Shown here: positions 36,770-47,919 of the stretch, piece after piece
Position numbering within the stretch: the first letter of the stretch is position 1
Layout of the letters: each line of letters opens with the position of its first letter
NCBI GenBank assembly: GCA_029207755.1
Contig: JARCOQ010000016.1
Span: 11,933,307 to 11,997,306 of the forward strand
Length of the DNA stretch: 64,000 nt
From: Chamaea fasciata
Taxonomy: Eukaryota > Chordata > Aves > Passeriformes > Sylviidae
Direction of reading: 5' to 3'
Position numbers and translations under genes: made by a program
The notes under the pieces: generated by a model
Told to the model about the DNA's origin: nothing
The model's database searches: none
Seen by the model: only the letters and a program-made list of their open reading frames with translations

Positions 36770-39700
36770 TTATATTTATCAGATAAATTTCTCTTACAAT
36801 TCAGCTTGTGAGAATAGGTTTCATCTATTTATTACTTTAAATGACTTGTCTAACAGACTGTGGTAGTCTGCAAAATTTTCATTTTCTAATGATTTTTTTA
36901 AGAACTGCTTTCTAGCCTTGTAAATTCTGTATTAAGTGGTCGAATAACACTTTCCAGACCTAAAGAGATGTACAAGTGTATGCTGCCATAAAGTGCCAGT
37001 GGTGGGAAAAAAAAAAAAAAAGTGGCTCTCTGAAGAATCAGTTAACAAATGCCCTTGCCTTTAACTTTAGCACTTCACCCTGCAAAGGTGAAAAAAAGTT
37101 ACAATACAGCAGAATACATGCCCTATACTGAGTCCTCCGAGCTTGTAAAAGTAACAATGGACACAAACCTGAAACAAACTTCAGGTTTAGCACACAAAAA
37201 AACCTGATTTCTGAGGGTAACTTAGGAAGCTAAATACCCACATGCTGTTTTGAATAAAACACCATTAAATAACCAGCTTTCAGGAACCTGACATTGGGAG
37301 GATTCAGAGGAAAAATTGGTGTTTGGAAAACTTTGCCAACCATACAACTAACTTGAGTATACAATATCCATGCAGCAGTGTAGGCAATACACACACATCC
37401 CCACTGTTCTAGCCAAATGCATGTTATAATTAGTTGTGCAGGCACATCTAGTAGAGCTGTTTGGGAATTTAACCCAAATGTGGTTTAGTTGATGCCCCTG
37501 TACCAGTAATATGGGATAGCAAAAGTTAACCATTACTAGGATGAGGACTTAAAACTGATCAAAAACAGTGACAGCAAAGTGTGAAGAAAGGAATGCTTAT
37601 TAACCAGCTGGTCTGATCCAAATCTCCAGGCAGCCTGTGCATCCCTCTGGAGTGCAGCAGCCATCATTTCCCTCTTGCTCTACATCAGAAAACACTGATA
37701 TCTCTCCTTCCTCCCATCTTCCCAGAGGCAGCCCAACACCACCTTGTGAATGAGAGTCTAAACTTGTTTCTGCAAAGCTCTTCTCACTGGAGAAATCGAA
37801 CTAGAGAAACACAAACAAAAAGCTCAAGTGACACAGTGAACAAGAGAACCAAAATAGAGTCCATGAGCCATTTATGGGTACAATCAATTACAAACACAGC
37901 ACAAGCTTTTTCATCAGGTCAGAACTGTCAAAACACACTGAATCTGCCAGTGCAGGCTAAGTGGAGCTACAGAGGGATGATAAAGGATTATCTAGTAGAA
38001 GAAAAGACTTTTTAATGTTTTGAAGACCGATAAGGAAAGCATTGCTTGGAGCTATAGTAAAACTATGGCTGGCTGACACCCCTTCCAATTGCCAGCCAGG
38101 CTGCCTGGTACCAGTCTTTTAAAGAAGTGGTTATCACAAATTCTTAGCTCCTCACCAGGGTTAAATCTCAACAACATGGGAGAAACAAACCAGCTATGTA
38201 AGAGGGGTAAGTTGGGCTCAAGTATGAAGTGTGGCTTGCAAAACAGGAAGTAAACCAAACCATAAAGAACACACCCAGATGCACACAATAAAGGAAATAA
38301 GGCTTCCCTGCAGAGACAGCTACAGACACTTCACCTCTGCAGGAAGAGAACAAAGGCGGGGAGTTGCCAGCCCCAAGTCTTATCAGTTTATGTCTTCACC
38401 TGAACAACCCAGCCAGGATTACTTTTAACCCAGTCCTCCAGAAGCTGAGGATGCTTCCGTTCTGCAATAAATTTACCTGGTTTGCAGGCAGGTTAAAAAG
38501 AAGGTGTAGCTTAATTTTGATTAGAATCTGTCTCTTTTGCAGCAAGGCTGAAGGCAAAAATCATCAATTGCCTTCCCCCTGGTTTTATGAGGTACGACAA
38601 GGAGGAAAGAGCATCCCAAAATATAAAAAATTTAGGATATGCTTTCAGGAACCCATGAAAGCATATCTACACGTGCTGGAAGATAACAGAGGAACTATAA
38701 GGGAAACTAGGCAGAATTCCAGGAATTCTTGCACGTGGGCAAAGAGACCTGATGTGTTAATCTTGGAACAAGACCTATCCAAAAATGTTCACTGCAGGAG
38801 AATCCTCACTGAGGACAAAAGAGCCAGAGTCAACAGCCCAAATCACCTTTTCCCACACTGGAAAAAAAAAAAAAAACAAAACACCACTGCTGGCTTAATA
38901 ACCTGGCCCTTTGGAAAAATAAATACACAAAAAATAAAACAATTTTCAGTTTGCTTTTCTAGTGGTAAAGGTAATTGAATCTGACTTAGATTTCTTCCTA
39001 CCTTAACAGCTAACTCTTGCATTGTGCTGCCAGAGGCTGTCAAACACACACCTGCTGTTCCAGAGTGGAATTCTGCAGTACCTCTGCACACAAAGGCAAC
39101 GCCAAGGCAAGGTGCTCGGCAAACATGCAAGACAAAAACAGGCAATGAGGAGGGAAAACTCCCCATTCAGACTTCTGCCTGGCTGGATGATCATTGCTAC
39201 GAGAACCTTGTTAGGAGGAAAAGAAAGAGCTATAGACACTTATTTTCTTGAAAAAAAAAAAAAAAACAAGCCCACTTAATCAGGATGGAGAGTATAATGA
39301 TAGGAAAGGACCTTTCAGAGACAATCCTGATGAGATCTTCTGCTTTTTCTCAGAGGCAGGAACAATTCGTCTCATTATTTTAATGTGGTCAGTTGTATAA
39401 AGGTTTTCCTTCAGACTACTCAGAGACTTGTCATAAAGTCACAGGGCCAGAAGAAAATACCACAGTACATTTTACAGACTTGCAAATGAGTTGACAGACC
39501 AAGGAGAGAGGCTTAAGATGGGAATTCATTAAGGACAACGGTTACTGACACTGGCATGTGATCACTCATCAATATTTTAAGAATACTGGTTTTGTCTTAG
39601 CTAACATATCAAGATAAAAAATATGTGGACTGAAAGCTTACCAAACACACTGTGCTATGCACATATAGCTTTCAGATAGAGAGGATGTGTATTAAGATGT

Positions 39701-39945
39701 CTGAAAATAATAAAAAAATGAAAACGATAAGAGAACAAATTGTTAACCAGATTTCCCTCCTCACCCCTCCCCCAAAGTTACAGAATTGCTTTGCAGTAGC
39801 TTTACTGCATTGAATTACCCAATTATCTTCTAAATTATAAAAGGCAAATCTTCACCACCAACTGTTCCTAGGGCTGCCAGGATGTGCAGTGTTGCAAAAC
39901 TGTAGCAAAAATGTAAACAAAAGAGCCCTACTGAACAGGGAGGCA
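36770..39945. other. Unique noncoding DNA
   Basis: No gene recognised. A runs occur at 37,007-37,021, 38,862-38,876 and 39,251-39,266. The plus frame at 38,364-38,978 has 204 codons but opens with TTG rather than ATG and contains a poly-lysine stretch made by one of these A runs. Confidence 0.4.
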
Positions 39946-39954
39946 GGCTGTCCA

Positions 39955-40170
39955 CATATGCCAATCCCAACGGCTTCAATCAAAGGAGAGATTGTTTCAC
40001 AAATAAACTAAGCCAGTGCAACTAATAAACTCCTGCTCTAATTACTGGCTGCAGATGTATCAACTGAAGCAAATGAGACGCAGGCAGCCATTAATTATCT
40101 AATGAGGCCAGCAGTGTTTCTGATGAGGTGGGGCTGATTAAATATTAAACAGTAGCATACGGTGAGTGCC
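39955..40170. promoter_or_regulatory. Candidate conserved noncoding element, homeodomain-rich
   Basis: A compact repeat-free stretch with CTTCAATCAAAGG (TCF-like), CTCTAATTACTGG, CCATTAATTATCTAATGAGG and GCTGATTAAATATTAA. Several TAAT cores in about 130 bases, with no CpG and no transposon remains, is the commonest look of a developmental enhancer in bird gene deserts. Conservation has not been tested. Confidence 0.4.
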
Positions 40171-40179
40171 AAGAACAAA

Positions 40180-43100
40180 AGATTTGAATCCGACTTTCTC
40201 TAGACACAGATACACATATATATTTATAGATAAAAAATACACCATTGCATTAAAAAAATCCCCCTCCTCTAAGACAGAAGAGCAATCTCACTCAGAGAGG
40301 TAATTAAGACAGAAATGGAAGCACAAAAGTCAACGGGAGTGTAGCAAGATCTGACTTCTGAAGGTGTAACAGATGAAAAGGTTTCACATTAAAGAGATGC
40401 CAAAAACATTTAGGTACTGCAGCAGTTCTCTCTTTGTTTAACCCTTCTTAGTTATTAAGACCTGCAATTGTTTCCTTTCTCCCCTTATCTTTTGCTGGAA
40501 AAGTCCCAGGGCTCACTCAAAGAGCAAGAGGAATATTTAACAAATCCATCCTTATAGCGCAGCTCACAATATTCAGCCAAGACATGGAAAGTATAAGAAG
40601 GGGAATGCGATCACGGAAATATTATTAGGGCCAGCTAAACTGAATGAAAAGTCTAACCTTACTCACACAGATGTCAAGCCCACTGAAGCCAGTTAATCCC
40701 ATCAGACTTAAGTGGGCCACCTCCAGCCAGCACATCAGAGAGCTAGAGAGAAGACACATGTGGGGTTGTTTCTCCCTCCTGTCAGCTCCCCCCCCTTTCA
40801 CCGCAGACATCCAGTGATGCAGCAACCCTGGCAATTCAAGAACCACCCCTTTTCCAAAGGGCAGAGGATACAGCTGTCCGGCTTCCAAGAGGAGCTAAGC
40901 CACCCTGCTGTACTGCTCAATGCTGCTGGACAGTTTGGCTGGAGCCTTGCCCCTGTGCATCACTAATGTTTCAGTCCCACAACCCCTGGGAACTGCCAGA
41001 TAAGTCATGGATTTGCTCTTCCCCTGTGCAAAAATGACAACTAAGTCTGATTTGTCTCAAACTTAACATACAGGTTCGTTGCAAGTGATCTGTGCACACA
41101 CAGGAGGGAGGGACTTCCACGGTTGAAGCAGAAAATCTGATCTGGCTGCTGGAAGGCTCTGTCTGGACTCCAAAGGGACCAGAAATTTTCAAGAAACTTG
41201 AGAAAACCTTTAAATCTGCCAGGACAAATTTGCAGAGGTAGGGAAAAAAGTTCAGATATAAAATAGATTTACAGGAAGGGAAATCAGGTCTAGAACTGGC
41301 AAAGGCTGCATGTTCTCAGAAACTTCTGAGGGCTGCTCTTTGAGACTCTTACTAAACCAAAGAGCATTTGCTTGCTTATTTCAAAATACGCTCAGATGGC
41401 AGCCACTCATCACATTTTACATTGTTACAGTGACAATGCAAGTGTCCTAGATAGAGCTAACATTTTAGCTGTCATTTGTATCAACTTATTACAAAATGAG
41501 CCCATTTTTATATCAGGACTTCACAGAGAAACAAAGAATCAACAAGTCATTATTGATTACCTAGGAAGAGATCACATTTTCTGAACACCTTTGCTATTAC
41601 AATTGGTTTCCCAAAATATGAAAGAACGGTTCTCCCCCATCCGCCTTTTTTTTTTTATAATACCCTTCTTTATTATAATCTCCTTAATATCCATCTGCTA
41701 CCCTTTAGGCTAAAGCTTCTTAAATTCAAATATAGGGCTATTTTTATCACAGAAGAATATGTAAAGCAATAGAAACATTTTAATGGATTTTTGTGCCTGT
41801 GGCCCTTTTTAGCTGAATTTCCATAATGAAATCCAGTTACAGACATTGGTGCTGCTACAGTTGGCTGTTCACACAAATAAAGAATGAACATTTTTTTCTT
41901 GTAAGCCAACTGAGTAAAATAGAGTGCAATAGCAACTACAGAAAGCACAGGCTTTTTTTCCTCTGTTGGTGCTTCAGCAGAACTGTATATAAGTGTATTT
42001 TTACTCCAGTAGGGCATAACATTCAAGATAAAGTCATGACCCTACATTTAGGTTATAAATAAGTTGTAAAAAGTCATTTCCATAAGCAGCAACTAACAAA
42101 ATGAGAATTTTTTCTTTTGTGCAGGAGCATTCGGGAACATCAAAATAGCTTCATAAAAACAACTACATGCAAAAACATTCACAATAAACATCCATGAAAG
42201 TGGATTCTTTGTATTAACAGCCTGGAAAAATATTTTTCTAAAAATATTTTAAGGGCATCAATTCTTCTCCACCAAAATATTTTAATTTTTTTTTTCTTTT
42301 TGCTCTAAATGAAGCAGAGCAAGAAACAGTTTCTCGTATCATAAACAGTACTAAAAATTAAAATATTTTTCCACTCATCAGGGAGAAAAGAAGAGTTTTG
42401 AAGAGAAGAAACCAAATATCATATCCACATCTTTCAAAGAACAGCAAGAAGTACTTTCCATCTAGGAATTAAACCCGTGGTGGCCAGCCCAGCTCCAGAG
42501 GCCAGGCTGCATTGGGATGCCCATTTCTAAAGAGGCAGAACAACCAGCACTCAGACAAAAAAGCCTTAGTGGCCACAAAAATATCTTTTTATTATTATTT
42601 ATCTATTAAAATACCAGGAGGCAAAGTAATCACTGACAGTCTTGACTCTAATCATAACACAACTCAGCCTCACATCAGTTTGACTGAATTACATTGGTAT
42701 CTCAACTGCTCAGCCATTATTATTTTTTAATCAGGCCCAAAGTATCTTAAAATGGGCACTTAGACACTGAAATGCTGCAGAGATATAACAAATAGCGACA
42801 TTCACAGGAGCATCTGAGGCACTTAGAAGCCTTTCTCACTTCTAAACCCAGAACCTCAGCATTTCTATAATGTTTATCTAGCAATTAGTTATCAAGTCTC
42901 ATTTCTGTTTCCAGAAGCCTTCACCACTAATTGCCTCAGAGTCTATACAAGGTGTGATGAGCCTCTGCATTTTCATAAACGCCCTTATGCAGAAAGGGTT
43001 TTGAACAACGTATAATTGCTCTGTGTGTAGGAGCTTACCATTTAACTCCTATAATACAATGCTTTTCTTATTTCAACAGTAATATTGCCTGAATTGCTAA

Positions 43101-43720
43101 ATCCAGAAAAGTATTTGGATTCTTATTTGGAGATCTTTAATTCTGATGATTCCATTATTCTAAACCCAGGGTATGTTATGACTGTCTGTGGTGTCTGCTA
43201 AGAAGTACTTCACTCTCGTTTGTCGGTGGTATAGCTTTGGAAATTAAGGTATTTCCTTTGAATTATCTGTTTAAAGAATTTCTACCTAAGTCTGACTCTG
43301 CAGGGTCCTCAATTTGTGCAGAACTTCACACAACAGATTGTTTTGCTGTTGCAGTAAATATTCAATCATGTAAAAATAAACACATAGGAGAAAGTAAGTG
43401 TGAACTTGCACTGATGTCAGACAATGAGCAGCACCTGACACTGTCTGCAGGTAACGTGAGCCCTGCTGGGATGGTGTGTGGCAGAGCTGGACCACGATCC
43501 AGGGAAAGGCAGTTCCTGGCTAACAGGAATGCACTGGGTGGGCAGACAGGAACCTCAGAAGTTGTCATCTGCCCAGCCAAGGTTTTCAGAGTGTAACAGT
43601 CTGAGCTCTCTAACTCACATTTCATGTTTGTGGGGCTATCACTCCTCAAAATCGATAAACAAAAGCATCACTGGCTTCTTCCTGTGACCTCAGCTCTGCT
43701 TCTCACTCTTCAAGGAAACT
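40180..43720. other. Unique noncoding DNA
   Basis: No gene recognised. The open frames here (119 codons at 43,237-43,596 plus; 117 at 41,673-42,026 minus) have no recognisable domain. A T-rich/AT-rich patch lies at 42,230-42,300. Confidence 0.4.
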
Positions 43721-43732
43721 CCAGGTGACATT

Positions 43733-43783
43733 GGGGTTCATGGAGGGTGGGGAAGAGGGGAGCCCCAACCCCCCCCCCCCCCC
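43733..43783 (+). repeat. G-run cluster followed by C15 tract
   Basis: Four G runs on the plus strand (43,733-43,736; 43,745-43,747; 43,749-43,752; 43,757-43,760) could form a quadruplex with one eight-base loop. They are followed within nine bases by fifteen C (43,769-43,783), which could form a quadruplex on the minus strand or an i-motif on the plus strand. It lies about 360 bases from the 42-bp minisatellite. Confidence 0.7.
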
Positions 43784-44052
43784 GAAGTTATTGGTTGCCT
43801 GTGGCTGCTCCTACCCAGGTCTGGGGCTGTGGGGTCATTCCTGGGCCCCAGACATTCCTGGGACATTCCTGGTGTTGCCTGGCACCTGCCATGCTCAGGC
43901 TAACCTTCCCCTCATGGGAGAAGCCATGGGCTGGATGAAGGTGCGCCCAAACCTGCTCTGTCATTCCCCTCCTCAGCTGGACAGAGGAGAGAAAACGCCA
44001 CGGTAATAATGAAGGTTCATGGGTTGAGACCAGAGGAGAGAGCGATCACTCT

Positions 44053-44862
44053 TCACCCTCTTATCCTCATGAACCCTCCCCATGTGGTGCAGTCTCTCAG
44101 GAACAAACTCCGCGGTGAGGGTGCTCTGTGAGGACGTTCACAAGTCCTGCCAGGACCCTGCTCCAGCCGGGGCTCCTCTCTGTGGGTCCTGCCAGGACCC
44201 TGCTCCAGCCGGGGCTCCTCTCTGTGGGTCCTGCCGGGACCCTGCTCCAGCCGGGGCTCCTCTCTGTGGGTCCTGCCAGGACCTTGCTCCAGCCTGGGCT
44301 CCTCTCTGTGGGTCCTGCCAGGACCCTGCTCCAGCCGGGGCTCCTCTCTGTGGGTCCTGCCAGGACCCTGCTCCAGCAGGGGCTCCTCTCTATGGGTCCT
44401 GCCAGGACCCTGCTCCAGCCGGGGCTCCTCTCTGTGGGTCCTGCCAGGACCCTGCTCCAGCCTGGGCTCCTCTCTGTGGGTCCTGCCAGGACCCTGCTCC
44501 AGCCGGGGCTCCTCTCTGTGGGTCCTGCCAGGACCCTGCTCCAGCCGGGGCTCCTCTCTGTGGGTCCTGCCAGGACCCTGCTCCAGCCGGGGCTCCTCTC
44601 TCTGTGGGTCCTGCCAGGACCCTGCTCCAGCCGGGGCTCCCCAGGGGATCACAGCCTCCTCTGGTCCTGCCCCTGCTCGGCCCGGGCTCCTCCACAGCCC
44701 CCGCTGGGTCTCCGCACCCTGGGCGCCTCCATGGGCTGCGGGGCCGCCCCCAGGGACCCTGAGCTCGGGCCTGGAGCTCTCGGCTCCTGCCGCTCCTCCG
44801 CCCTGGGCTCCGCAGGGCTGCTCCTTCCTCCCACAGCTCTCACTCCTGTCTCGGGCCGCCAT
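44053..44862 (-). CDS. Hypothetical repeat protein frame, 269 codons
   Basis: The frame starts at ATG (44,862-44,860) inside the CpG-rich block, at a YY1-like element, and ends at a TGA at 44,053. An arginine/glutamate/glycine-rich head (MAARDRSESCGRKEQP...) of about 70 residues leads into a transitional repeat and then about ten copies of a 14-residue unit, EEPRLEQGPGRTHR. The tail ends FMRIRG. The upstream extension to 45,081 has only a TTG start. No signal peptide, membrane segment or known domain is visible. Five of six base changes between repeat copies are synonymous in this frame. Against coding: 42 is a multiple of three, so several frames stay open by chance, and base -3 is C, a poor Kozak context. 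I do not recognise this protein. Confidence 0.2.
   Translation of the reverse strand: MAARDRSESCGRKEQPCGAQGGGAAGAESSRPELRVPGGGPAAHGGAQGAETQRGLWRSPGRAGAGPEEAVIPWGAPAGAGSWQDPQREEPRLEQGPGRTHREEPRLEQGPGRTHREEPRLEQGPGRTHREEPRLEQGPGRTHREEPRLEQGPGRTHREEPLLEQGPGRTHREEPRLEQGPGRTHREEPRLEQGPGRTHREEPRLEQGPGRTHREEPRLEQGPGRTHREEPRLEQGPGRTCERPHRAPSPRSLFLRDCTTWGGFMRIRG
44147..44640. repeat. 42-bp GC-rich minisatellite, 11 copies plus a partial
   Basis: Unit starts lie at 44,147 and then every 42 bases to 44,567, with the last, 30-base partial copy at 44,611. The eleventh copy carries a two-base TC insertion. Seven of the first ten copies are identical. Copies 3, 4, 6 and 8 carry one or two substitutions each, and copies 4 and 8 share one, which suggests block duplication. 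The near identity implies recent expansion or homogenisation, so length variation between individuals is likely. Frames are open on both strands because the unit holds no stop in most phases. Confidence 0.97.
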
Positions 44863-45060
44863 TTGTCCCTGCACAGCTGCTGGTCCCCGGTCCCAAATCC
44901 GCCCTCGCAGAGGCGCTGCCCTGGCCCTGCCGGGCTCGGCCTCGGCCGGTGGCCGCTCCAGCCTGGAGCCGCCGGCCTTGGCCCGGCTGGACACGGGCAG
45001 CTCCCGGCAGCTCCTCGCAGAGCCCGCGCCTGCGGCCCCTGCCACCAAAGCCTCGCCACC
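44641..45060. promoter_or_regulatory. CpG-rich block, candidate CpG-island promoter
   Basis: About 420 bases of very GC-rich sequence with many CpGs, in sharp contrast to the surrounding AT-rich DNA. CpG islands in birds usually mark promoters. A YY1-like element on the minus strand (44,855-44,865) suggests transcription leftwards into the minisatellite. No TATA box or recognisable first exon was seen. It may serve a long noncoding RNA or be an orphan island. Confidence 0.45.
44855..44865 (-). promoter_or_regulatory. YY1-like element over an ATG
   Basis: On the minus strand this reads CAAATGGCGGC, close to the YY1 consensus (CAAGATGGCGGC-type) often found just downstream of the start site in CpG-island promoters, where its ATG can be the initiation codon. 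Here the ATG opens the 269-codon frame. Confidence 0.35.
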
Positions 45061-46613
45061 CAAAACTAACACAGCCTCCAAAGTGTTTTCTGCATTCTTT
45101 GTGGAAGAAGAGATGTATTTTCAGAGGGACTCAGCTCCTGCAGGATCCTAAATTGGCTCATTTAATCTACATGGGTACTTGAATCCTCACTTAAGACATT
45201 AGTTAATTAAGCCACATTAAACCACACAGGCAAAAAGGAGGCTATGTTCAGATAAATTTAAGGCTCTGATTTTCTGATTTAAAACCACAAAGCAAAGTCT
45301 TGCAGAGAGCCCAGGCTGGTGCTCCCTCATTAACTCGGCATATTGTGACATTTATAGTTCTTGCTCAGGACCTGGAAACCAAGAAAAATAGCAGTTTGAA
45401 GGAGTGAAACAAAACTACAGTGCTGCAGAAAAAGGAAGTTTTTTGTCTATTCCATGAGCTTGCACAACAAAGCTTTACCTTCTGGGCCCACAGAAACCAC
45501 TCATACCCGTGCAGATGTTCACAAGGAGAACTTTTGTGCTGCCATTTGGAAACCTCCTTTCCACAGATATTTCAGTAATTCTGTCTGTGAGCAGAACTCA
45601 TCACTGAGTGAGTTTAACCACACCCAAAGCAAGGGTAAGCAGGGAAAACAAGGTTTTTGTGAAAAAACAGACCATAAACTGCAAAAAGATTATTTAAAGT
45701 GTTCAACTAAGTTCAACTTAATGAACCAATACCATCTAAGAAACAAAGGCTCTACAGAAATAAGCAATAAAACAGTAAGAACAAAACCAAAATAATAATT
45801 ACTTGGCTACAGTCCATGTGCAAGTAAACCCACAGTAAATCTCAGAGGGCCTTCCCTCCTCTCTCTACCTCTCCCCGAAGCTGTATCCTGCCCTCAGGCA
45901 TCCTTCTGCAAGTCAAGTGCATCCTTCCTTACATAAGTGTTTGAAATTTAGGCAGTGGAAAGGGGCTGAAGCTGAGGTTTCTGAATTTTGGCATTTTTCT
46001 GTTCCTTGCTTTGTTTTGTTTGTTGCTCTTAATAAAAATAACTGAAACCCTATTTCACAAGAAATTAAACAGAAACTGAAGTGCTGTGTTGGCATTGCTT
46101 TCCTTCCGACATCTTCATTTCTGAGACTTTCAGGAATGCTACGCTAATAGTGTTTTGCAGAAATATTCCTGCCTAGGAAACAATCAGTATCCAACTTAGA
46201 AACAAACACCTCAGGCAGACAAAGATTTAAACTCCTGTCTTCCAGACTGATACCTTGAATGCAAACCCCTCCTCCCTTCCTTACCTACTTGAATAAATCT
46301 GCAGAAAACAAAACCAGCCCCCAAAATTCTCCAAACAAAAACATTCAAAGAAAAAAAAACCATAAAAGAAAAGAAGAAGCCCAAGCAAAAATCCTCTCAA
46401 TTTACAGATTCATTATATCACTTTCTTTTGCCATGCCTGTCGTTTAGAATTAATCAAACTGTTTTTGTTAAGCATATAAAGAAAAGACAGGACAGATGCC
46501 TTTTGTTATCTGTATAAAGAATTAGGGTGATAACAGATTTAGTGAGGGAGATTTTTCAAAGGAATTTAGGAGTACAGTTTCCTCTGAAAACAAATCACAT
46601 GCTTTCCAGATCC

Positions 46614-46649
46614 AGCATAAAGAAATACAATAGCATAAAGAAATACAAT
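46614..46649 (+). repeat. 18-bp perfect tandem duplication
   Basis: AGCATAAAGAAATACAAT occurs twice head to tail without mismatch (46,614-46,631 and 46,632-46,649), consistent with a recent slippage or repair duplication. Confidence 0.95.
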
Positions 46650-46985
46650 AATCCAAGTATATATTGTACTTTTCCTATGGGTGCAGGTAACTTTGAAAAC
46701 CTTAAGCCCGTGCTTTCTGTTACATGAGAAGGAGAAATTGTGAGAGTTTTAGTGATGCGTACAAGACTTCACAAGTGCAGATGCAAAAGAAATCAGTTGC
46801 AAACGGATTTCTGATCTTTAGAAATGTATTTGTTCTAAAGGCACTTTAACTCGGCATTCTTATCCTTATTTTCAATAAATGGAAGCGTTATCACTGTTAC
46901 TTTAATTTAGGAGTTTTTTTCAGCATCTTCAAAAGAACCTCCCTGAGATTTGACACGCATCTTTTCTTAACTGATTGTGCTGGGG

Positions 46986-47045
46986 AAAAAAAAAAAAAAA
47001 AAAAAAAAAAACCAACCAACCAAACAAACAAACAAAAAAAACCCA
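46986..47045 (+). repeat. A26 followed by CCAA/CAAA units
   Basis: Twenty-six A, then three CCAA-like units, then CAAA units and an A-rich remainder. It looks like a slippage-derived composite simple repeat. No retroposed sequence is recognised upstream. Confidence 0.9.
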
Positions 47046-47844
47046 ACAAACAAAACACCACCTCAAAATTAACTTGAAACAAAATAACGTAAATATTGTT
47101 TCCAGAAATAATCAGCTACCTACACTTGAAACCAAATTCAGCAACCTCTTTTTTTTTTGTCCATTAACAAAGTAAGTTTTCTACTTAAAGACAAAGATGG
47201 TAAGATGTTGATCTATTTGCTGTCTTCAATTCCCCTGACTGGCAGCTTGGTTGGTTCTGAGGAAGCAATTAGAGGGAAATTAAAACAGATCTCTGTTTCT
47301 GCTTATTTTTGTTTAACATTAAATTCCATAACATTCAGAAAACTGCTTTAGTACGTTGCACTGAGCAAGACAATAGATAAAGGAAAAAGAATTTACATCT
47401 ACCTTTGAAGTTGGGTGTGTTTTTCTTAATTTTTTTTATTTTGCCTTTTTCCCCCTACACTTTTATAAAAAAAAAGAAATGACGCCTTCTGGGGGCTTAC
47501 CCATTCCCTTTATGGCTTAGTATCTAGGGTTCCTAGGCAGCTTTTGAAACAGTATTAAAATAGACTATTACCAACTTCTGCTCATGAAAAAGAAATTGGA
47601 ATAAAGTCAAGGCATGCATCTTTTTGATACCTACTACAAGCTTCTACACATTACTTTTCATCTATTTCCTTGTTGTGACTCTTCCATTTTTACTGTTCCA
47701 TACTACTGATTTTTTTTATTTTATATACATATGTACCCTTACAGTCTTAGATGCATTAATTTGTTGCTAAGGTTTCATTTTCAGGAATAGATGGCATTGC
47801 ATTTAACCATCATTTAATAACAAAAATAATGTATGAAAGATGAT

Positions 47845-47915
47845 GGTTGAGGCAGAAATCCAACCCAGGATCTCTGAAATTTAATCCAATGCCCTGCTCA
47901 TCAGAGCTGCTAAAA
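47845..47915 (+). repeat. MIR-like SINE tail relic
   Basis: 'gaggcagaaatccaaccca' and 'ggatctctga' followed by 'tccaatgccctgctcatca' parallels the 3' half of MIR-type SINEs (roughly 'gaattcgaacccaggtctc..gactccaaagcccatgctc'). Only this tail is recognisable, and it is old. Confidence 0.45.
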
Positions 47916-47919
47916 AAAA

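Larger units (their letters stand above)
45090..47815. other. Unique noncoding DNA
   Basis: No gene recognised. The 113-codon plus frame at 45,454-45,795 begins with ATG but has no domain I know. Composition returns to AT-rich immediately right of the CpG block. Confidence 0.4.

Noticed and set aside
38066..38098. Inverted repeat TGGCTGGC / GCCAGCCA with a 17-base loop
   Set aside because: Eight-base arms with no terminator, RNA or transposon context.
38364..38978. 204-codon plus-strand frame
   Set aside because: Opens with TTG, includes a poly-lysine run from an A15 tract, no recognisable domain and no splice signals.
44082..45069. Long plus-strand frames of 226 and 313 codons across the minisatellite
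   Set aside because: They arise because the 42-bp unit has no stop in most phases. Base changes between copies are mostly non-synonymous in the SCQDPAPAGAPLCG frame and mixed (three of six) in the VGPARTLLQPGLLS frame.
44863..45081. Upstream extension of the minus-strand repeat frame to 342 codons
   Set aside because: The extension begins with TTG, not ATG; the first ATG is at 44,862.
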